64,000 nucleotides of DNA from Nocardioides eburneiflavus (GCF_004785795.1 NZ_SRRO01000001.1:3906001-3970000), one strand, 5' to 3'. Shown: positions 19,797 to 29,675, counted from the first letter of the stretch. Program-made: numbers and translations. The notes: generated by a model not told the origin, from the letters alone.

Positions 19797-21064
19797 GCCG
19801 TCGCCACCAGGATCCACCCGGCGATGCCCTCGAGCACCGTGCCGACGGTCAGTGCCGCGGCGATGAGCCTCGGTTGCGAGACGGGAACGCTGCCCATCGT
19901 CTCGCCGGTGCGGGCGTTCACCGCGATGTAGTGCAGCATGCGGGTGTTCTCCTGGTAGTAGGAGTAGAGCCACACCGGCAGGTACATCGAGACCCATCGC
20001 GAGCCCCTGACGTCCACCTTCTCGGCCTCCCAGCGCACCCCGCGGTCGAACTCGGCCAGCGTGTCGTGGACCTGGGAGCGACCGATGGAGAGCAGCTGGT
20101 CCTCCAGGACGGGCTGCAGGTCGGCGACGTCGAGGTCCCGCTTCTCGCTGGTGAACCCGACGAGGTAGCTGGAGTTCCACTTCACGGCGTTCTTCGTGTC
20201 GAAGGGCAGGATCGTGTTCACGATGTTGTTGGTCGTGCCGGCGCCGAAGTCCGCCCGGTCCGCGGCACCCTCGACGGTCAGGTCGTCGACGGTGAACGCG
20301 ACCGAGCGGTCGACGCGGTAGACGTCGGCGGCGTAGTAGGTGACCGTGTTGTCGCCCTGCTTCTCGGTCCAGCGCCGCGTCTGCACCTCGCCCTGCCCGA
20401 CGTACGCCGCCTCCGCGCGGGCGTCGATGACGAGGTAGGGCAGGTAGACACCGAGCACGTTCTCCGGGACGAACTCCTTCTTGAACCGCGGGTGCGCGAA
20501 GAGGCGCCGCTTGGAGGCGAACGCGCGGATCTTCTCCACCGCCTCGTCCCGGGTCAGCCGGAACGGCAGCACCGCGTCGGGCACCGCGCCGTTGGGCGTG
20601 CGCTGGTTGACGTTGAGCGTGTGTCGGCACCAGTGGCACCGCGCGTTCATCGCGTGCGCGGTGTCGACCACGACGTCGGCCCCGCACCCACCGCACGTCA
20701 TCGTGATCACGTCGTCGTCGCCGGAGATCTCCTCGGCGCCGCCGGCCACGACGGTCCCCTCGAGGTCGTCGATCCCCACGCCGAGCCCGAACTCCTCCTC
20801 GACGCGCGCCTCCTGCCACTGGTGGCGGCAGAACAGGCACACGAGCATCTCGGTCGACCCGCGCAGCCGGACGTCGGTCGAGCCGCACTTCGGGCACCGG
20901 TTGAGGCCGTCGGCGAGGGACTCGTTGACCGTGTCGATGTCGGGGCCGGGCTCCGGATCGGCGCGCGCGGCGGCGAGCTCCTCCTCCAGCGAGAGCGGCG
21001 GACCGTCGAACGGCGACTCGCGCGGCGCGCGGGCCTCGCCGGGTGGTGTGGCGTCCTGCGTCAT
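19793..21064 (-). CDS. TFIIB-type zinc ribbon membrane-associated protein (YdjG-like)
   Basis: A 423-aa protein with two zinc ribbons: CPKCGSTDVRLRGSTEMLVC-xx-C near residue 60 and CGGCGADVVVDTAHAMNARC-xx-C near 125. A long central domain (about 150-380) follows, then a C-terminal hydrophobic segment LIAAALTVGTVLEGIAGWIL. The N-terminus is acidic and Pro-rich. This architecture matches the YdjG-type proteins that travel with an SPFH protein. It probably sits on the inner face of the membrane. It is operonic with the SPFH gene upstream (30 bp gap) and the 91-aa gene downstream (ATGA). Confidence 0.8.
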   Translation of the reverse strand: MTQDATPPGEARAPRESPFDGPPLSLEEELAAARADPEPGPDIDTVNESLADGLNRCPKCGSTDVRLRGSTEMLVCLFCRHQWQEARVEEEFGLGVGIDDLEGTVVAGGAEEISGDDDVITMTCGGCGADVVVDTAHAMNARCHWCRHTLNVNQRTPNGAVPDAVLPFRLTRDEAVEKIRAFASKRRLFAHPRFKKEFVPENVLGVYLPYLVIDARAEAAYVGQGEVQTRRWTEKQGDNTVTYYAADVYRVDRSVAFTVDDLTVEGAADRADFGAGTTNNIVNTILPFDTKNAVKWNSSYLVGFTSEKRDLDVADLQPVLEDQLLSIGRSQVHDTLAEFDRGVRWEAEKVDVRGSRWVSMYLPVWLYSYYQENTRMLHYIAVNARTGETMGSVPVSQPRLIAAALTVGTVLEGIAGWILVATA

Positions 21065-21094
21065 CCCAGACGTCCTCTCAGAGGTCCGGCGCCC

Positions 21095-22309
21095 TCAGAG
21101 GCCAAGCGCCTTGGCCTTCGCCGCGTCGTAGTCCTCCTGGGTGATCAGGCCGGCGTCGAGCATCTCCTTGGCGCGCTTGAGCACCACGACGGGGTCCTCG
21201 GCGGCAGGCGCGGCCGCGGCCGGCGGGGCAGGTGCCGCGGCCGGCTGCGGGGCAGGTGCGGCGGCGGGCTGCTGGGTCGGCTGCTGGAGCCCGCCGAGTC
21301 CCATCCCGCCCGTGGCCATGCCCATCCCGACCAGCCCACCGGGACCGGCGTTCTCGCCGGCCGCCTCGATGCCGGCGGCCACGGAGGCCTGGAGGTTGGA
21401 GTTGCCGCGGGACCCGGAGAGGGCGTCGGCGCGCTGGACGTTCCTCAGCAGCTCGCGGGTGTTCTCGTCGTACTCGATCGAGATGATGGCCGTCTTGGCG
21501 ATCTCGAGCCCGCGGTCGGTGCGCCAGCGGTAGTTCTCCTCCACCGCCGCCGACAGCGACTGGGCGAACCCCACGGAGTCCTGCTGGAGCCGGCTGATCC
21601 GGTTCCCCTTGGCAGGATCGTTGGTGTACATCGAGAAGGCGGGGGCAAGCGACCCGACGACCTCGTTGAACAGCTGCTCGCCGGCCGGGTTGTCGAGGTC
21701 GGTGAAGTCGAAGATCCCCTTGCCGTCGATCACGCTCGCGGACACGAAGTTGCGGATGAAGGTGAGCGGGTCGGTGATCTTGAGGGTGTAGGTGCCGCGG
21801 GTGATCGCGCCGACCTGCGTGTTGAGGAACGCGTCGTCCCAGTAGATCTCCGACTGGGTGCCGAACTTGTTGTTGGGCAGCTCCTTGAGCGCGACGAAGA
21901 CCGCGGTCTGCTGCGAGCCCGGTCGGCCGCCGAACTTGAAGCGCTCCCAGCTCTGCTTGATGATCGAGTCGACGAGCCCTCCGCCGGAGAACACCGACTG
22001 CGACGCCGCCTCGTCGGAGTCCCAGACGTAGCCGCCGGGCTGGGCGGCGAACCCGGTGAACGCGCCGTCCTCGATCAGGACGAGTCCGTACCCCTCCGGC
22101 ACCACGATCTTGGAGCCGTTGGTGATCACGCCGTCCGAGGCGCCGTCGTTGGAGCCACGCCCGGCGTTCTCGCCCTTGCGGACCGCCGGGAACAGCGCGG
22201 CCGTGGCGGGGAGCCCCTCCGGCACACCGAAGAAGTCGAGCCACTGGTCAGCGAGCGTCCCGCCGACGGCTCCGCTGACTGCCTGGAAGAGTCCCATGCC
22301 GATTCCCAT
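21095..22309 (-). CDS. SPFH domain protein with C-terminal SHOCT motif (YdjI-like)
   Basis: A 404-aa SPFH (stomatin/prohibitin-like) protein of the YdjI or virion-core type. The N-terminus MGIGMGLFQAVSGAVGGTLA is followed by the SPFH fold (about 45-290). An Ala/Pro/Gln low-complexity linker and a SHOCT motif (LKRAKEMLDAGLITQEDYDA, about 373-392) close the protein. SPFH proteins form membrane-bound oligomers. As first gene of the operon it likely recruits the zinc-ribbon and small membrane partners to the membrane (inference from the Bacillus YdjGHI system). Confidence 0.85.
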   Translation of the reverse strand: MGIGMGLFQAVSGAVGGTLADQWLDFFGVPEGLPATAALFPAVRKGENAGRGSNDGASDGVITNGSKIVVPEGYGLVLIEDGAFTGFAAQPGGYVWDSDEAASQSVFSGGGLVDSIIKQSWERFKFGGRPGSQQTAVFVALKELPNNKFGTQSEIYWDDAFLNTQVGAITRGTYTLKITDPLTFIRNFVSASVIDGKGIFDFTDLDNPAGEQLFNEVVGSLAPAFSMYTNDPAKGNRISRLQQDSVGFAQSLSAAVEENYRWRTDRGLEIAKTAIISIEYDENTRELLRNVQRADALSGSRGNSNLQASVAAGIEAAGENAGPGGLVGMGMATGGMGLGGLQQPTQQPAAAPAPQPAAAPAPPAAAAPAAEDPVVVLKRAKEMLDAGLITQEDYDAAKAKALGL

Positions 22310-22391
22310 CCCTCGGGGTCAAGGTGCGGGGCGGGTCCGCCCGCACGACGTCGGCGCCCTCCCGTCGGGCCGACGGCGGCAACCCTAGCGG

Positions 22392-23678
22392 TCAGCGGGG
22401 GTGTCCGCCGGGGATGTCGACGTCCGGGTCGTACGGCGGGCGCGTGTAGACGAAGGTCGCGCACTCGAGGTGGTGCACCGACCCGTCGGGGCGGCGTACG
22501 ACGTCGAGCCGCTCGCCGCGGTGGTAGCCGAGCGTGCCGACCAGGCCGCCGTCGCCGATCTCGAATCGGTCGGTCACCACGTTGCCCCGCGCCATGGCGC
22601 GCAGCTCGAGGCCCTCGTTGTGCCACCGGACGTCGAAGGCGGTGTTGCCCCAGAACCACAGGCCCGGCACTCCGTACGCCTCGGGCGGCAGCACGACGGT
22701 GGGCCGCCAGGGTGCCGGCCGGGCGTCGTCGGCGTCGGGGTCGCCCTCGATCAGGGACACGGCAAGGTCGCGCGGGTTGATCCCGGTGGTGGCGTTGCTG
22801 AGCACCGCAGCGCCGATCCCGCTGCCCGGGTCGACGTGCAGCGCGGCGAGGAAGCCGGGCATCGAGCCGTTGTGGCCGACCAGCCGGCCGCCGGAGTGCA
22901 TCCCGAGCATCAGTCCGAGGCCGTAGTCGGGCATGACCGGCCGCTGCATCTCCTCCAGCGAGTCCGCCGACAGCACGTCGGCCCGCGCCCCGCCGAGGAC
23001 CTGTCCCCACGTGACGAGGTCGGCGAGCGTCGACCAGAGCTGACCCGCGGGCGCCATCGCACCGGTGTCCGTCAGCGGCTCGTGGACCCGGATCCCCGTG
23101 AAGTGGTCGACGCTCCACCCGGGCTGCGCGCCGGGGCGGGGCAGGTAGGACGTGGCCCGCATGCCGAGCGGCTGCAGCAGGCGCTCCGCGACGAGGTGCC
23201 GCCACGGTGCTCCGAGGCGGCGGGCGACCACCTCGCCGAGCAGTCCGTAGCCGAGGTTCGAGTAGTGGAACCACTCCCCTGCCCCGGCCACCCGCCCGCT
23301 GCCGTCGTTGGCGCGCGCCAGGGCCGCGAAGTCGCCGCCGCGGGTGCGCTCCCACCACGGCCCCCGGGGCTCGCTCTGCATGCCTGAGGAGTGCGCCAGG
23401 GCGTCGCGGACGGTCACCTCGCCGTAGCCGACGTCACCGAGGTGGGCGGACAGCGGGTCGTCGAGGTCGAGCAGCCCGGCGTCGCGCGCCTGCATCACCA
23501 GCACGGCCGTCATGGTCTTGGTGATCGACCCGATCCGGTACTGGCCGTCGAGGCCCGGGGCCTGCCCCGCGCCCCCGGCCCACACCGCGCCGTAGCGGTC
23601 GAAGACGGCGCCGACCACGGACGTCAGCCGGCCCTCGGCCTGGGCGACGTCGAGCAGCCGCTGCCGCTGGTCACTCAC
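22392..23678 (-). CDS. serine hydrolase, beta-lactamase/penicillin-binding-protein class C type
   Basis: A 428-aa serine hydrolase of the class C beta-lactamase fold. The SxxK motif is in YRIGSITKTMTAVLVMQ near residue 50, the tyrosine motif in WFHYSNLGYGLLGEVVARRL, and the third motif in VGHNGSMPGFLAAL. No signal peptide is seen, so it is probably cytoplasmic, which argues for an esterase or peptidase role rather than beta-lactam resistance. It stands alone between the SPFH operon and gcvP. Confidence 0.9.
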   Translation of the reverse strand: MSDQRQRLLDVAQAEGRLTSVVGAVFDRYGAVWAGGAGQAPGLDGQYRIGSITKTMTAVLVMQARDAGLLDLDDPLSAHLGDVGYGEVTVRDALAHSSGMQSEPRGPWWERTRGGDFAALARANDGSGRVAGAGEWFHYSNLGYGLLGEVVARRLGAPWRHLVAERLLQPLGMRATSYLPRPGAQPGWSVDHFTGIRVHEPLTDTGAMAPAGQLWSTLADLVTWGQVLGGARADVLSADSLEEMQRPVMPDYGLGLMLGMHSGGRLVGHNGSMPGFLAALHVDPGSGIGAAVLSNATTGINPRDLAVSLIEGDPDADDARPAPWRPTVVLPPEAYGVPGLWFWGNTAFDVRWHNEGLELRAMARGNVVTDRFEIGDGGLVGTLGYHRGERLDVVRRPDGSVHHLECATFVYTRPPYDPDVDIPGGHPR

Positions 23679-23739
23679 ACGCGTGCTCGCTCGCTCACGG
23701 CAGCGACCCTAGAGCAACCCCGAGTGTGGCGGCGCCGGT

Positions 23740-26643
23740 TCAGTCCTGCTCGAACGCCTCGGGCGGCGGGCACGCGCAGACCAGGTTGCGGTCGCCGTAC
23801 GCCTGGTCGATCCGCGCCACGGGCGGCCAGTACTTGTCGGGGTCGATGCCGCGCGGGAAGACTCCGACCTCGCGGGAGTAGGGACGGTCCCACTCGCCGA
23901 CGAGCGCGCGGGCGGTGTGGGGCGCGTGGCGCAGCGGGGAGTCCTCCGGGGTCCACTCCCCCGCCTCGACCCGGGCGATCTCCTCGCGGATGGCGATCAT
24001 CGCGTCGCAGAACCGGTCGATCTCGGCGAGGTCCTCGGACTCGGTCGGCTCGACCATCAGCGTCCCCGCGACCGGGAACGACATGGTCGGGGCGTGGAAG
24101 CCGTGGTCGACCAGGCGCTTGGCGACGTCGTCAACCGTGACGCCGCTGGCCTTGGTGATGCCCCGCAGGTCGAGGATGCACTCGTGGGCGACCAGGTCGC
24201 CGCGACCGCGGTAGAGGACCGGGAAGTGGTCGCCGAGCCGGTGCGCGATGTAGTTGGCCGACAGCACCGCCACAGCCGTCGCGCGGGTCAGGCCCTCGGC
24301 GCCCATCATCCGGATGTAGGCCCACGTGATCGGCAGGATGCCCGCGGAGCCGTAGGGCGCCGCGCTGATCGGGCCGATGCCCTCGCGCTTGTCCGCCTCG
24401 GGGTGCCAGCCGTGGGACGGGAGGTACGGCTCGAGGTGCGCGCGTACGGCCACGGGACCGACACCGGGACCGCCGCCGCCGTGGGGGATGCAGAAGGTCT
24501 TGTGCAGGTTGAGGTGCGAGACGTCGCCCCCGAACTCGCCCGGCTTGGCGTAGCCCAGCAGCGCGTTGAGGTTGGCGCCGTCGACGTAGACCTGGCCACC
24601 GTGGTCGTGGACGATCTTGCAGAGGTCGGTGATGGTGTCCTCGTAGGCCCCGTGGGTCGAGGGGTACGTCACCATGATCGCGGCCAGGGTGTCGGCGTGC
24701 TGGTCGCACTTGGCACGCAGGTCGTCGAGGTCGACCGACCCGTCGTCGGCGGCCTTGACCACGACCACCTTCATGCCGGCCATCACGGCCGAGGCCGCGT
24801 TGGTGCCGTGGGCCGAGGACGGGATCAGGCAGATGTCACGGACCGGCCCGGAGCCGTCGGCAGCCCGGTTGGCGGCGTGGTAGCCGCGGATCGCGAGCAG
24901 TCCGGCCAGCTCGCCCTGCGAGCCGGCGTTGGGCTGCACCGAGACCTTGTCGTAGCCGGTGACCTCGGCCAGCCACGTTTCGACGTCGTCGACGAGCTCC
25001 CGATAACCGGTGGCGTCCTGGGCGGGTGCGAACGGGTGCAGGTCGGCGAAGCCGGGCAGGCTGATCGGCTCCATCTCGGTCGTCGCGTTGAGCTTCATCG
25101 TGCACGAGCCGAGGGGGATCATCCCGCGGTCGAGCGCGTAGTCGCGCGAGGACAACCGGTGCAGGTAGCGCAGCATCTGGGTCTCGCTGCGGTGCGAGTT
25201 GAAGACCTCGTGGGTGAGGAAGTCGGTGGTGCGGTGCAGCGCCTCGGGCAGCCCGGACGTCGCGTCGCCGCTCGGGGCCACCCCGAAGGCCTTCAGGACC
25301 GCGGCGACGGTGGACGGGCTGGTGCGCTCCGACGTGGAGAGCCCGACGTGGTCCTCGTCGATCAGGCGCAGGTGCAGGCCGACCTGGCGTGCCGCAGTCA
25401 CCACCTCGCCCGCGCGTCCGGGGACGGCGACGGTCAGGGTGTCGAACCAGGTGTCGTTGACGACCTGCACTCCCCCGGCCCGCAGCGACGCCGCGATGCG
25501 GTTGGCGTGGTCGTGGGTGCGCCGCGCGATCCGGCGCAGGCCCTCGGGGCCGTGGTAGACGGCGTACATCGACGCCACGACCGCCAGCAGCACCTGCGCG
25601 GTGCAGATGTTGGAGGTCGCCTTGTCGCGGCGGATGTGCTGCTCGCGCGTCTGCAGGGCGAGGCGGTAGGCCGGGCGACCCTCGGCGTCGACCGACACCC
25701 CCACCAGCCGGCCGGGCAGGTGCCGCTCGAGGCCCGCGGCCACCGACATGAAGCCGGCGTGCGGGCCGCCGTAGAACAAGGGCACGCCGAAGCGCTGGGA
25801 GGACCCGACCACCACGTCGGCGCCGGAGGCGCCCGGTGCCTCGAGCACGGCGAGGGACAGGATGTCGGCGGCGACGACGGCGAGGCCGCCGCGCTCGTGG
25901 ACGGCGTCGATGACTGGTCGCGGGTCGAGCACGGATCCCGAGGCTCCGGGGTACTGGACGAGGACGCCGCACAGCTCGCCGTCGGGCAGGCCGTCGCGCA
26001 GGTCGGCCACGACCACCTCGATGCCCATCCCCTCGGCGCGGGTGCGGATCACGTCGATGGTCTGTGGAAGGGCGTCGGCGTCGACGACGAACGGTCCCGT
26101 CGCATTGCGCTGGGCCCGGCGTACGAGGGTCATCGCCTCGGCGGCAGCGGTCCCCTCGTCGAGGAGGGACGCGTTGGCGGTCGGCAGGCCGGTGAGGTCG
26201 GCGACGACGGTCTGGAAGTTGAGCAGTGCCTCGAGACGGCCCTGGGAGATCTCCGGCTGGTAGGGCGTGTAGGCGGTGTACCAGGAGGGGTCCTCGAGCA
26301 CGTTGCGGCGGATCACCGGCGGGGTGATCGTGGCGTGGTAGCCGAGGCCGATCATCGCCTCGGCGGGCCGGTTCTGCGAGGCCAGCGTGCGCAGCGCGCG
26401 TGCGGTGGCCTCTTCGTCCAGGGGGTCGGGCAGGTCGAGCCCGGCGGGCGTACGGATCCCGCCCGGCACCGCCGCGCTCATCAGGGACTCGAGCGAGTCG
26501 TGGCCGAGCTCCGCCAGCATGTGCGCGACCGCGGCGTCGTCGGGGCCGATGTGGCGGGCGACGAACTCGCCCAGCCCGGTCCCGGTGGGGCTGGTGCTGG
26601 CGGTGTCGGTCGAGGTGGAGGGGGTCGGGCTGGCGTCCGGCAC
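23740..26643 (-). CDS. gcvP: aminomethyl-transferring glycine dehydrogenase (P protein)
   Basis: A 967-aa P protein of the glycine cleavage system. It decarboxylates glycine with pyridoxal phosphate and passes the aminomethyl group to lipoyl-GcvH. The PLP lysine is in [27 protein letters not shown] and the glycine-rich [15 protein letters not shown] blocks are conserved. GTG 26643 is taken as start because it follows directly on the riboswitch region and precedes a Ser/Thr-rich N-terminus; a longer ATG-started frame would run through the riboswitch. gcvH lies in the same cluster 3.5 kb away; gcvT is not in the window. Confidence 0.95.
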   Translation of the reverse strand: MPDASPTPSTSTDTASTSPTGTGLGEFVARHIGPDDAAVAHMLAELGHDSLESLMSAAVPGGIRTPAGLDLPDPLDEEATARALRTLASQNRPAEAMIGLGYHATITPPVIRRNVLEDPSWYTAYTPYQPEISQGRLEALLNFQTVVADLTGLPTANASLLDEGTAAAEAMTLVRRAQRNATGPFVVDADALPQTIDVIRTRAEGMGIEVVVADLRDGLPDGELCGVLVQYPGASGSVLDPRPVIDAVHERGGLAVVAADILSLAVLEAPGASGADVVVGSSQRFGVPLFYGGPHAGFMSVAAGLERHLPGRLVGVSVDAEGRPAYRLALQTREQHIRRDKATSNICTAQVLLAVVASMYAVYHGPEGLRRIARRTHDHANRIAASLRAGGVQVVNDTWFDTLTVAVPGRAGEVVTAARQVGLHLRLIDEDHVGLSTSERTSPSTVAAVLKAFGVAPSGDATSGLPEALHRTTDFLTHEVFNSHRSETQMLRYLHRLSSRDYALDRGMIPLGSCTMKLNATTEMEPISLPGFADLHPFAPAQDATGYRELVDDVETWLAEVTGYDKVSVQPNAGSQGELAGLLAIRGYHAANRAADGSGPVRDICLIPSSAHGTNAASAVMAGMKVVVVKAADDGSVDLDDLRAKCDQHADTLAAIMVTYPSTHGAYEDTITDLCKIVHDHGGQVYVDGANLNALLGYAKPGEFGGDVSHLNLHKTFCIPHGGGGPGVGPVAVRAHLEPYLPSHGWHPEADKREGIGPISAAPYGSAGILPITWAYIRMMGAEGLTRATAVAVLSANYIAHRLGDHFPVLYRGRGDLVAHECILDLRGITKASGVTVDDVAKRLVDHGFHAPTMSFPVAGTLMVEPTESEDLAEIDRFCDAMIAIREEIARVEAGEWTPEDSPLRHAPHTARALVGEWDRPYSREVGVFPRGIDPDKYWPPVARIDQAYGDRNLVCACPPPEAFEQD

Positions 26644-26678
26644 GGGGGCTCCCTGAGGTCGCGTGGCGTGACCTCCCC

Positions 26679-26810
26679 CTCTGTCGGTCCGGTGACCTCC
26701 AGAGTGCCAACCCGTGCGGTCCGGGTGCCTGAGAGGTTCCGGGGAGGAATTGCCCCTTCGGCGCACGGCCCCCGGCCGTGGGACCGGTTGCCGTGACTCT
26801 CCCGCACGGG
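26679..26810 (-). promoter_or_regulatory. glycine riboswitch (single aptamer plus 3' helix)
   Basis: Read on the minus strand, CCCGTGCGG (26802-26810) pairs perfectly with CCGCACGGG (26711-26719) to close the aptamer. Inside are the gcvT-motif landmarks GGGAGAGTCACGG, CCGAAGGGGCAA and CCTCTCAGGCACC. Behind it CTCTG...CAGAG (26679-26704) forms the short 3' helix seen in single-aptamer members. No second full aptamer is present. The gcvP start lies 36 bp downstream. Glycine binding should turn on gcvP expression, as is known for this class. Confidence 0.9.
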
Positions 26811-26903
26811 ATGTCGGCGTCGACGAGTCTAGCCTCCGCCCTGTGCACGACCATGCCGAAGGTGGGGGAAATGGGCGCGGCGTGCCGACGCCGGCCGGAA
26901 ATG

Positions 26904-26937
26904 GACGACGCCGCCCGGGTGACCGGGCGGCGTCGTC
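26904..26937 (-). terminator. strong hairpin terminator after the MerR gene
   Basis: Perfect 15-bp inverted repeat GACGACGCCGCCCGG (26904-26918) and its complement at 26923-26937 with a GTGA loop, 23 bp past the MerR stop. It separates the MerR transcript from the riboswitch-gcvP unit. No U-tract follows, as is usual in high-GC actinobacteria. Confidence 0.75.
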
Positions 26938-26960
26938 GGAGGGTCGTGGATGAGCCGGGC

Positions 26961-27572
<612 letters not shown>

Positions 27573-27734
27573 TGCGACCCTCCAGGTCAGATCCTCCGCT
27601 GAGCGGTAACTCCTGGGGGAAGGACCCGCCCGGCGGCCGGAGGACCGACAACCACAGCGGTGGAGTTACAACAGAGACAGTTCAAGGTAAGCGGCGACGG
27701 TGCGGGTTGTCCATCCACGACCCGGCGTGTCGCA

Positions 27735-27757
27735 ACCCTCAACCTCAGGGTGAGGGT
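27735..27757. promoter_or_regulatory. inverted repeat upstream of the Rv1830-type MerR gene
   Basis: ACCCTCA (27735-27741) and TGAGGGT (27751-27757) flank a 9-bp spacer that itself holds AACCTCAGGG. The site lies about 165 bp before the MerR start. A related AACCCTC/GAGGGTT repeat occurs at 29601-29618. It is a candidate operator for one of the MerR proteins of this cluster (inference). Confidence 0.45.
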
Positions 27758-27778
27758 CAGTGTTTCTGGTGGGCCGGC

Positions 27779-28246
27779 TCAGTGTGCCTCGAAGTCGTCA
27801 GGCGAGACGTGGTCGAGGAACTCGCGGAACCGCTCCACCTCGTCCTCCTGCTCGGCAGGGACCGCGAGGCCGGCCTCCTCGAGCACCGCCTCCGAGCACA
27901 CGATCCGGCTCCCGGTGCGCAGCGCGAGGGCGATCGAGTCCGATGGCCGGGCGTCGACCTCGGCGCCGCCGTCGAAGACGAGCCGGGCGAAGAACACCCG
28001 GTCCTGCATGTCGACGATGCGCACCTCGTCGAGCCGCTGGCCGGTGGCCTCGAGGACGTCGCGCAGCAGGTCGTGCGTCAGCGGACGCGGCGGCGTGACG
28101 CCCTGCTGGGCGAACGCGATCGCCGTGGCCTCCACCGCCCCGATCCAGATCGGCAGGTAGCGCTCCCCCGTCACCTCGCGCAGGAGCACGATCGGCTGGT
28201 TGGAGGGCATCTCGACGCGGACTCCGACGACGTCCATTTCGCGCAT
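27779..28246 (-). CDS. bifunctional nuclease family protein (DUF151)
   Basis: A 155-aa DUF151 protein. Family blocks are QPIVLLREVTGERYLPIWIG, EATAIAFAQQGV, RPLTHDLLRDVL and DARPSDSIALALRTGSRIV. Members have reported DNase/RNase activity and links to stress responses in bacteria and plants. It lacks export signals. It sits between the two MerR genes in the conserved cluster (Rv1829 position). Confidence 0.93.
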   Translation of the reverse strand: MREMDVVGVRVEMPSNQPIVLLREVTGERYLPIWIGAVEATAIAFAQQGVTPPRPLTHDLLRDVLEATGQRLDEVRIVDMQDRVFFARLVFDGGAEVDARPSDSIALALRTGSRIVCSEAVLEEAGLAVPAEQEDEVERFREFLDHVSPDDFEAH

Positions 28247-28298
28247 GCCACCACCCTACTCACGTGTGGTGAGGCGAGGAGCGCCTGTCTCCGAGTGC

Positions 28299-29042
28299 TC
28301 AGATTCCGCGGTCGAGGCCGACCTTGACGAGCGTGGCGTGCAGGCGCACCGACAGGGCCGCGATCTCGGAGGTCGCGTCCTCGGCCCGACCACGCGCCGC
28401 GGCGTCGCGACCGCGCGCGAGGGGTGCCACGACCTGCTGCACCAGGCCGACCTCACGGTCCGCCGCGGTCTTGAAGGCGCGCAGGTGGCGTGGCTCGAAG
28501 CCGAAGTCGGCGAGCTCGCGGGCGGTCTGCGCGACGACCAGGGCGTCGCTGTCGAAGTGGTTCGTGCCGGTCCGTGCGGCCACCAACCCGTACTGCTCGA
28601 GCTGGTCGAGCAGCTCCTCGGAGATGTCGGCCACCTTGATCAGCTCTCGCCGGGAGAGGCGCAGGTCGCTGGACCGTCGGAACGACTCGGGACTCGGCAG
28701 GCCGTCGGAGCTCAGCGCCACCTTGGGCACGGTCGGCACGACCGACTCGATGGCGGGCGGCTCCAGGCCGCGGTCGATGGCGTCGAGGTGGTCACCGATC
28801 ACCTTGAGCGGCAGGTAGTGGTCGCGCTGCATCAGCAGGATGTAGCGCAACCGCTCGACGTCGTTGCCGGAGAACTTTCGGTAGCCCGCTGCGGTGCGCT
28901 CGGGCTTGACCAGGCCCTGTTCCTCGAGGAACCGGATCTTGGGGATCGTCACGCCCGGGAAGTCGGGGCGGAGCTGGTCGAGGACCTGCCCGATGTTGTA
29001 GCGGGCGCCGCGACTCGAGCCCGGAGAGGTCGAGGCACTCAC
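28299..29042 (-). CDS. ftsR: MerR family regulator FtsR (Rv1828-type)
   Basis: A 247-aa MerR-type regulator. The DNA-binding head reads YNIGQVLDQLRPDFPGVTIP, KIRFLEEQGLVKPERTAAGY and FSGNDVERLRYILLMQRDHY. Residues about 95-240 form the larger domain typical of FtsR, which controls ftsZ in corynebacteria. It starts 3 bp after the FHA gene stop, so the two are one transcript. The division role here is transferred by homology and synteny. Confidence 0.88.
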   Translation of the reverse strand: MSASTSPGSSRGARYNIGQVLDQLRPDFPGVTIPKIRFLEEQGLVKPERTAAGYRKFSGNDVERLRYILLMQRDHYLPLKVIGDHLDAIDRGLEPPAIESVVPTVPKVALSSDGLPSPESFRRSSDLRLSRRELIKVADISEELLDQLEQYGLVAARTGTNHFDSDALVVAQTARELADFGFEPRHLRAFKTAADREVGLVQQVVAPLARGRDAAARGRAEDATSEIAALSVRLHATLVKVGLDRGI

Positions 29043-29045
29043 GGA

Positions 29046-29573
29046 TCAGTGGTCCGGGTGGGAGGAGAAGAAGACGAGGCGGTACTTGCCGATCTGTACC
29101 TCGTCCCCGTCGTTGAGCTCGACGGAGTCGATCCGGTCACGGTTGACGTAGGTGCCGTTGAGGCTGCCGACATCGCTGACGCTGTAGCCGTTGCCGGAGC
29201 GGCGGAACTCCGCGTGCCGACGCGAGACGGTCACGTCGTCGAGGAAGATCTCGCTGTCCGGGTGCCGTCCGGCGCCGACGACCTCGGTGTCGAGGAGGAA
29301 CCGGCTGCCGGCGCTCGGGCCACGCTGCACGACCAGCAGGGCGTGACCCGCCGGGAGGGCGTCGACCGCCGCGGCGTCGACGGGGCTCAGCTGCCTGTCG
29401 GAGGACTCGCGCTGGTCGGGAGAGGCGAACGTGATGGTCGCGGTGCTCTCGACCTGGCTCGGCTCGACCGGGCTCGCACCCGTGTCCTCCCCGCCGAGCA
29501 GCCTGGTGCCGCACTGGGCACAGAAGCGGGCATCGTCAGGGTTCTGCTTGCCACAGGCGGTGCAGAACGGCAT
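29046..29573 (-). CDS. garA: FHA domain protein (GarA/OdhI-like) with N-terminal zinc ribbon
   Basis: A 175-aa protein. The N-terminus has a zinc ribbon (Cys4, Cys7, Cys18, Cys21), then a Ser/Thr-rich linker. An FHA domain (about 85-172) follows, with GRHPDSEIFLDDVTVSRRHA and GSLNGTYVNRDRI. By position it is the GarA/OdhI orthologue, the phospho-switch that inhibits 2-oxoglutarate dehydrogenase when unphosphorylated. The usual N-terminal ETTS phosphosite is not seen; SQVESTATITFAS is the nearest Thr-rich match. The zinc ribbon is an addition compared with mycobacterial GarA. Coupled to ftsR. Confidence 0.88.
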   Translation of the reverse strand: MPFCTACGKQNPDDARFCAQCGTRLLGGEDTGASPVEPSQVESTATITFASPDQRESSDRQLSPVDAAAVDALPAGHALLVVQRGPSAGSRFLLDTEVVGAGRHPDSEIFLDDVTVSRRHAEFRRSGNGYSVSDVGSLNGTYVNRDRIDSVELNDGDEVQIGKYRLVFFSSHPDH

Positions 29574-29600
29574 GGGTGGCTCCTCGGCGGATCGACGCTG

Positions 29601-29618
29601 AACCCTCAGGCGAGGGTT
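29601..29618. promoter_or_regulatory. inverted repeat upstream of the FHA-ftsR operon
   Basis: AACCCTC (29601-29607), AGGC spacer, GAGGGTT (29612-29618), followed by GAGGTTGACGGTT. It lies 28 bp before the FHA start codon, where a repressor or MerR activator would act. It resembles the repeat at 27735-27757, suggesting a shared regulator, possibly FtsR itself. Confidence 0.5.
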
Positions 29619-29675
29619 GAGGTTGACGGTTGTCCCGAACCTACCAGTCCCGCCATGGGCACGACGGGCGATCCG

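Noticed and set aside
19874..22780. A 968-codon open frame on the + strand across the SPFH operon
   Set aside because: It crosses three well-supported minus-strand genes and has no recognisable protein features.
22392..23678. Beta-lactam resistance gene
   Set aside because: No signal peptide is visible and the motifs fit the broad serine hydrolase family, so resistance cannot be claimed.
26640..26700. Second glycine aptamer behind the first
   Set aside because: Only the short CTCTG/CAGAG helix is present; the GGGAGAG and GGGGCAA landmarks do not recur.
23917..26796. A 959-codon open frame on the + strand opposite gcvP
   Set aside because: It is the mirror of a high-GC coding sequence. Its product is rich in Arg, Gly, Val and His with no domain, and the minus-strand gene has all glycine dehydrogenase motifs.
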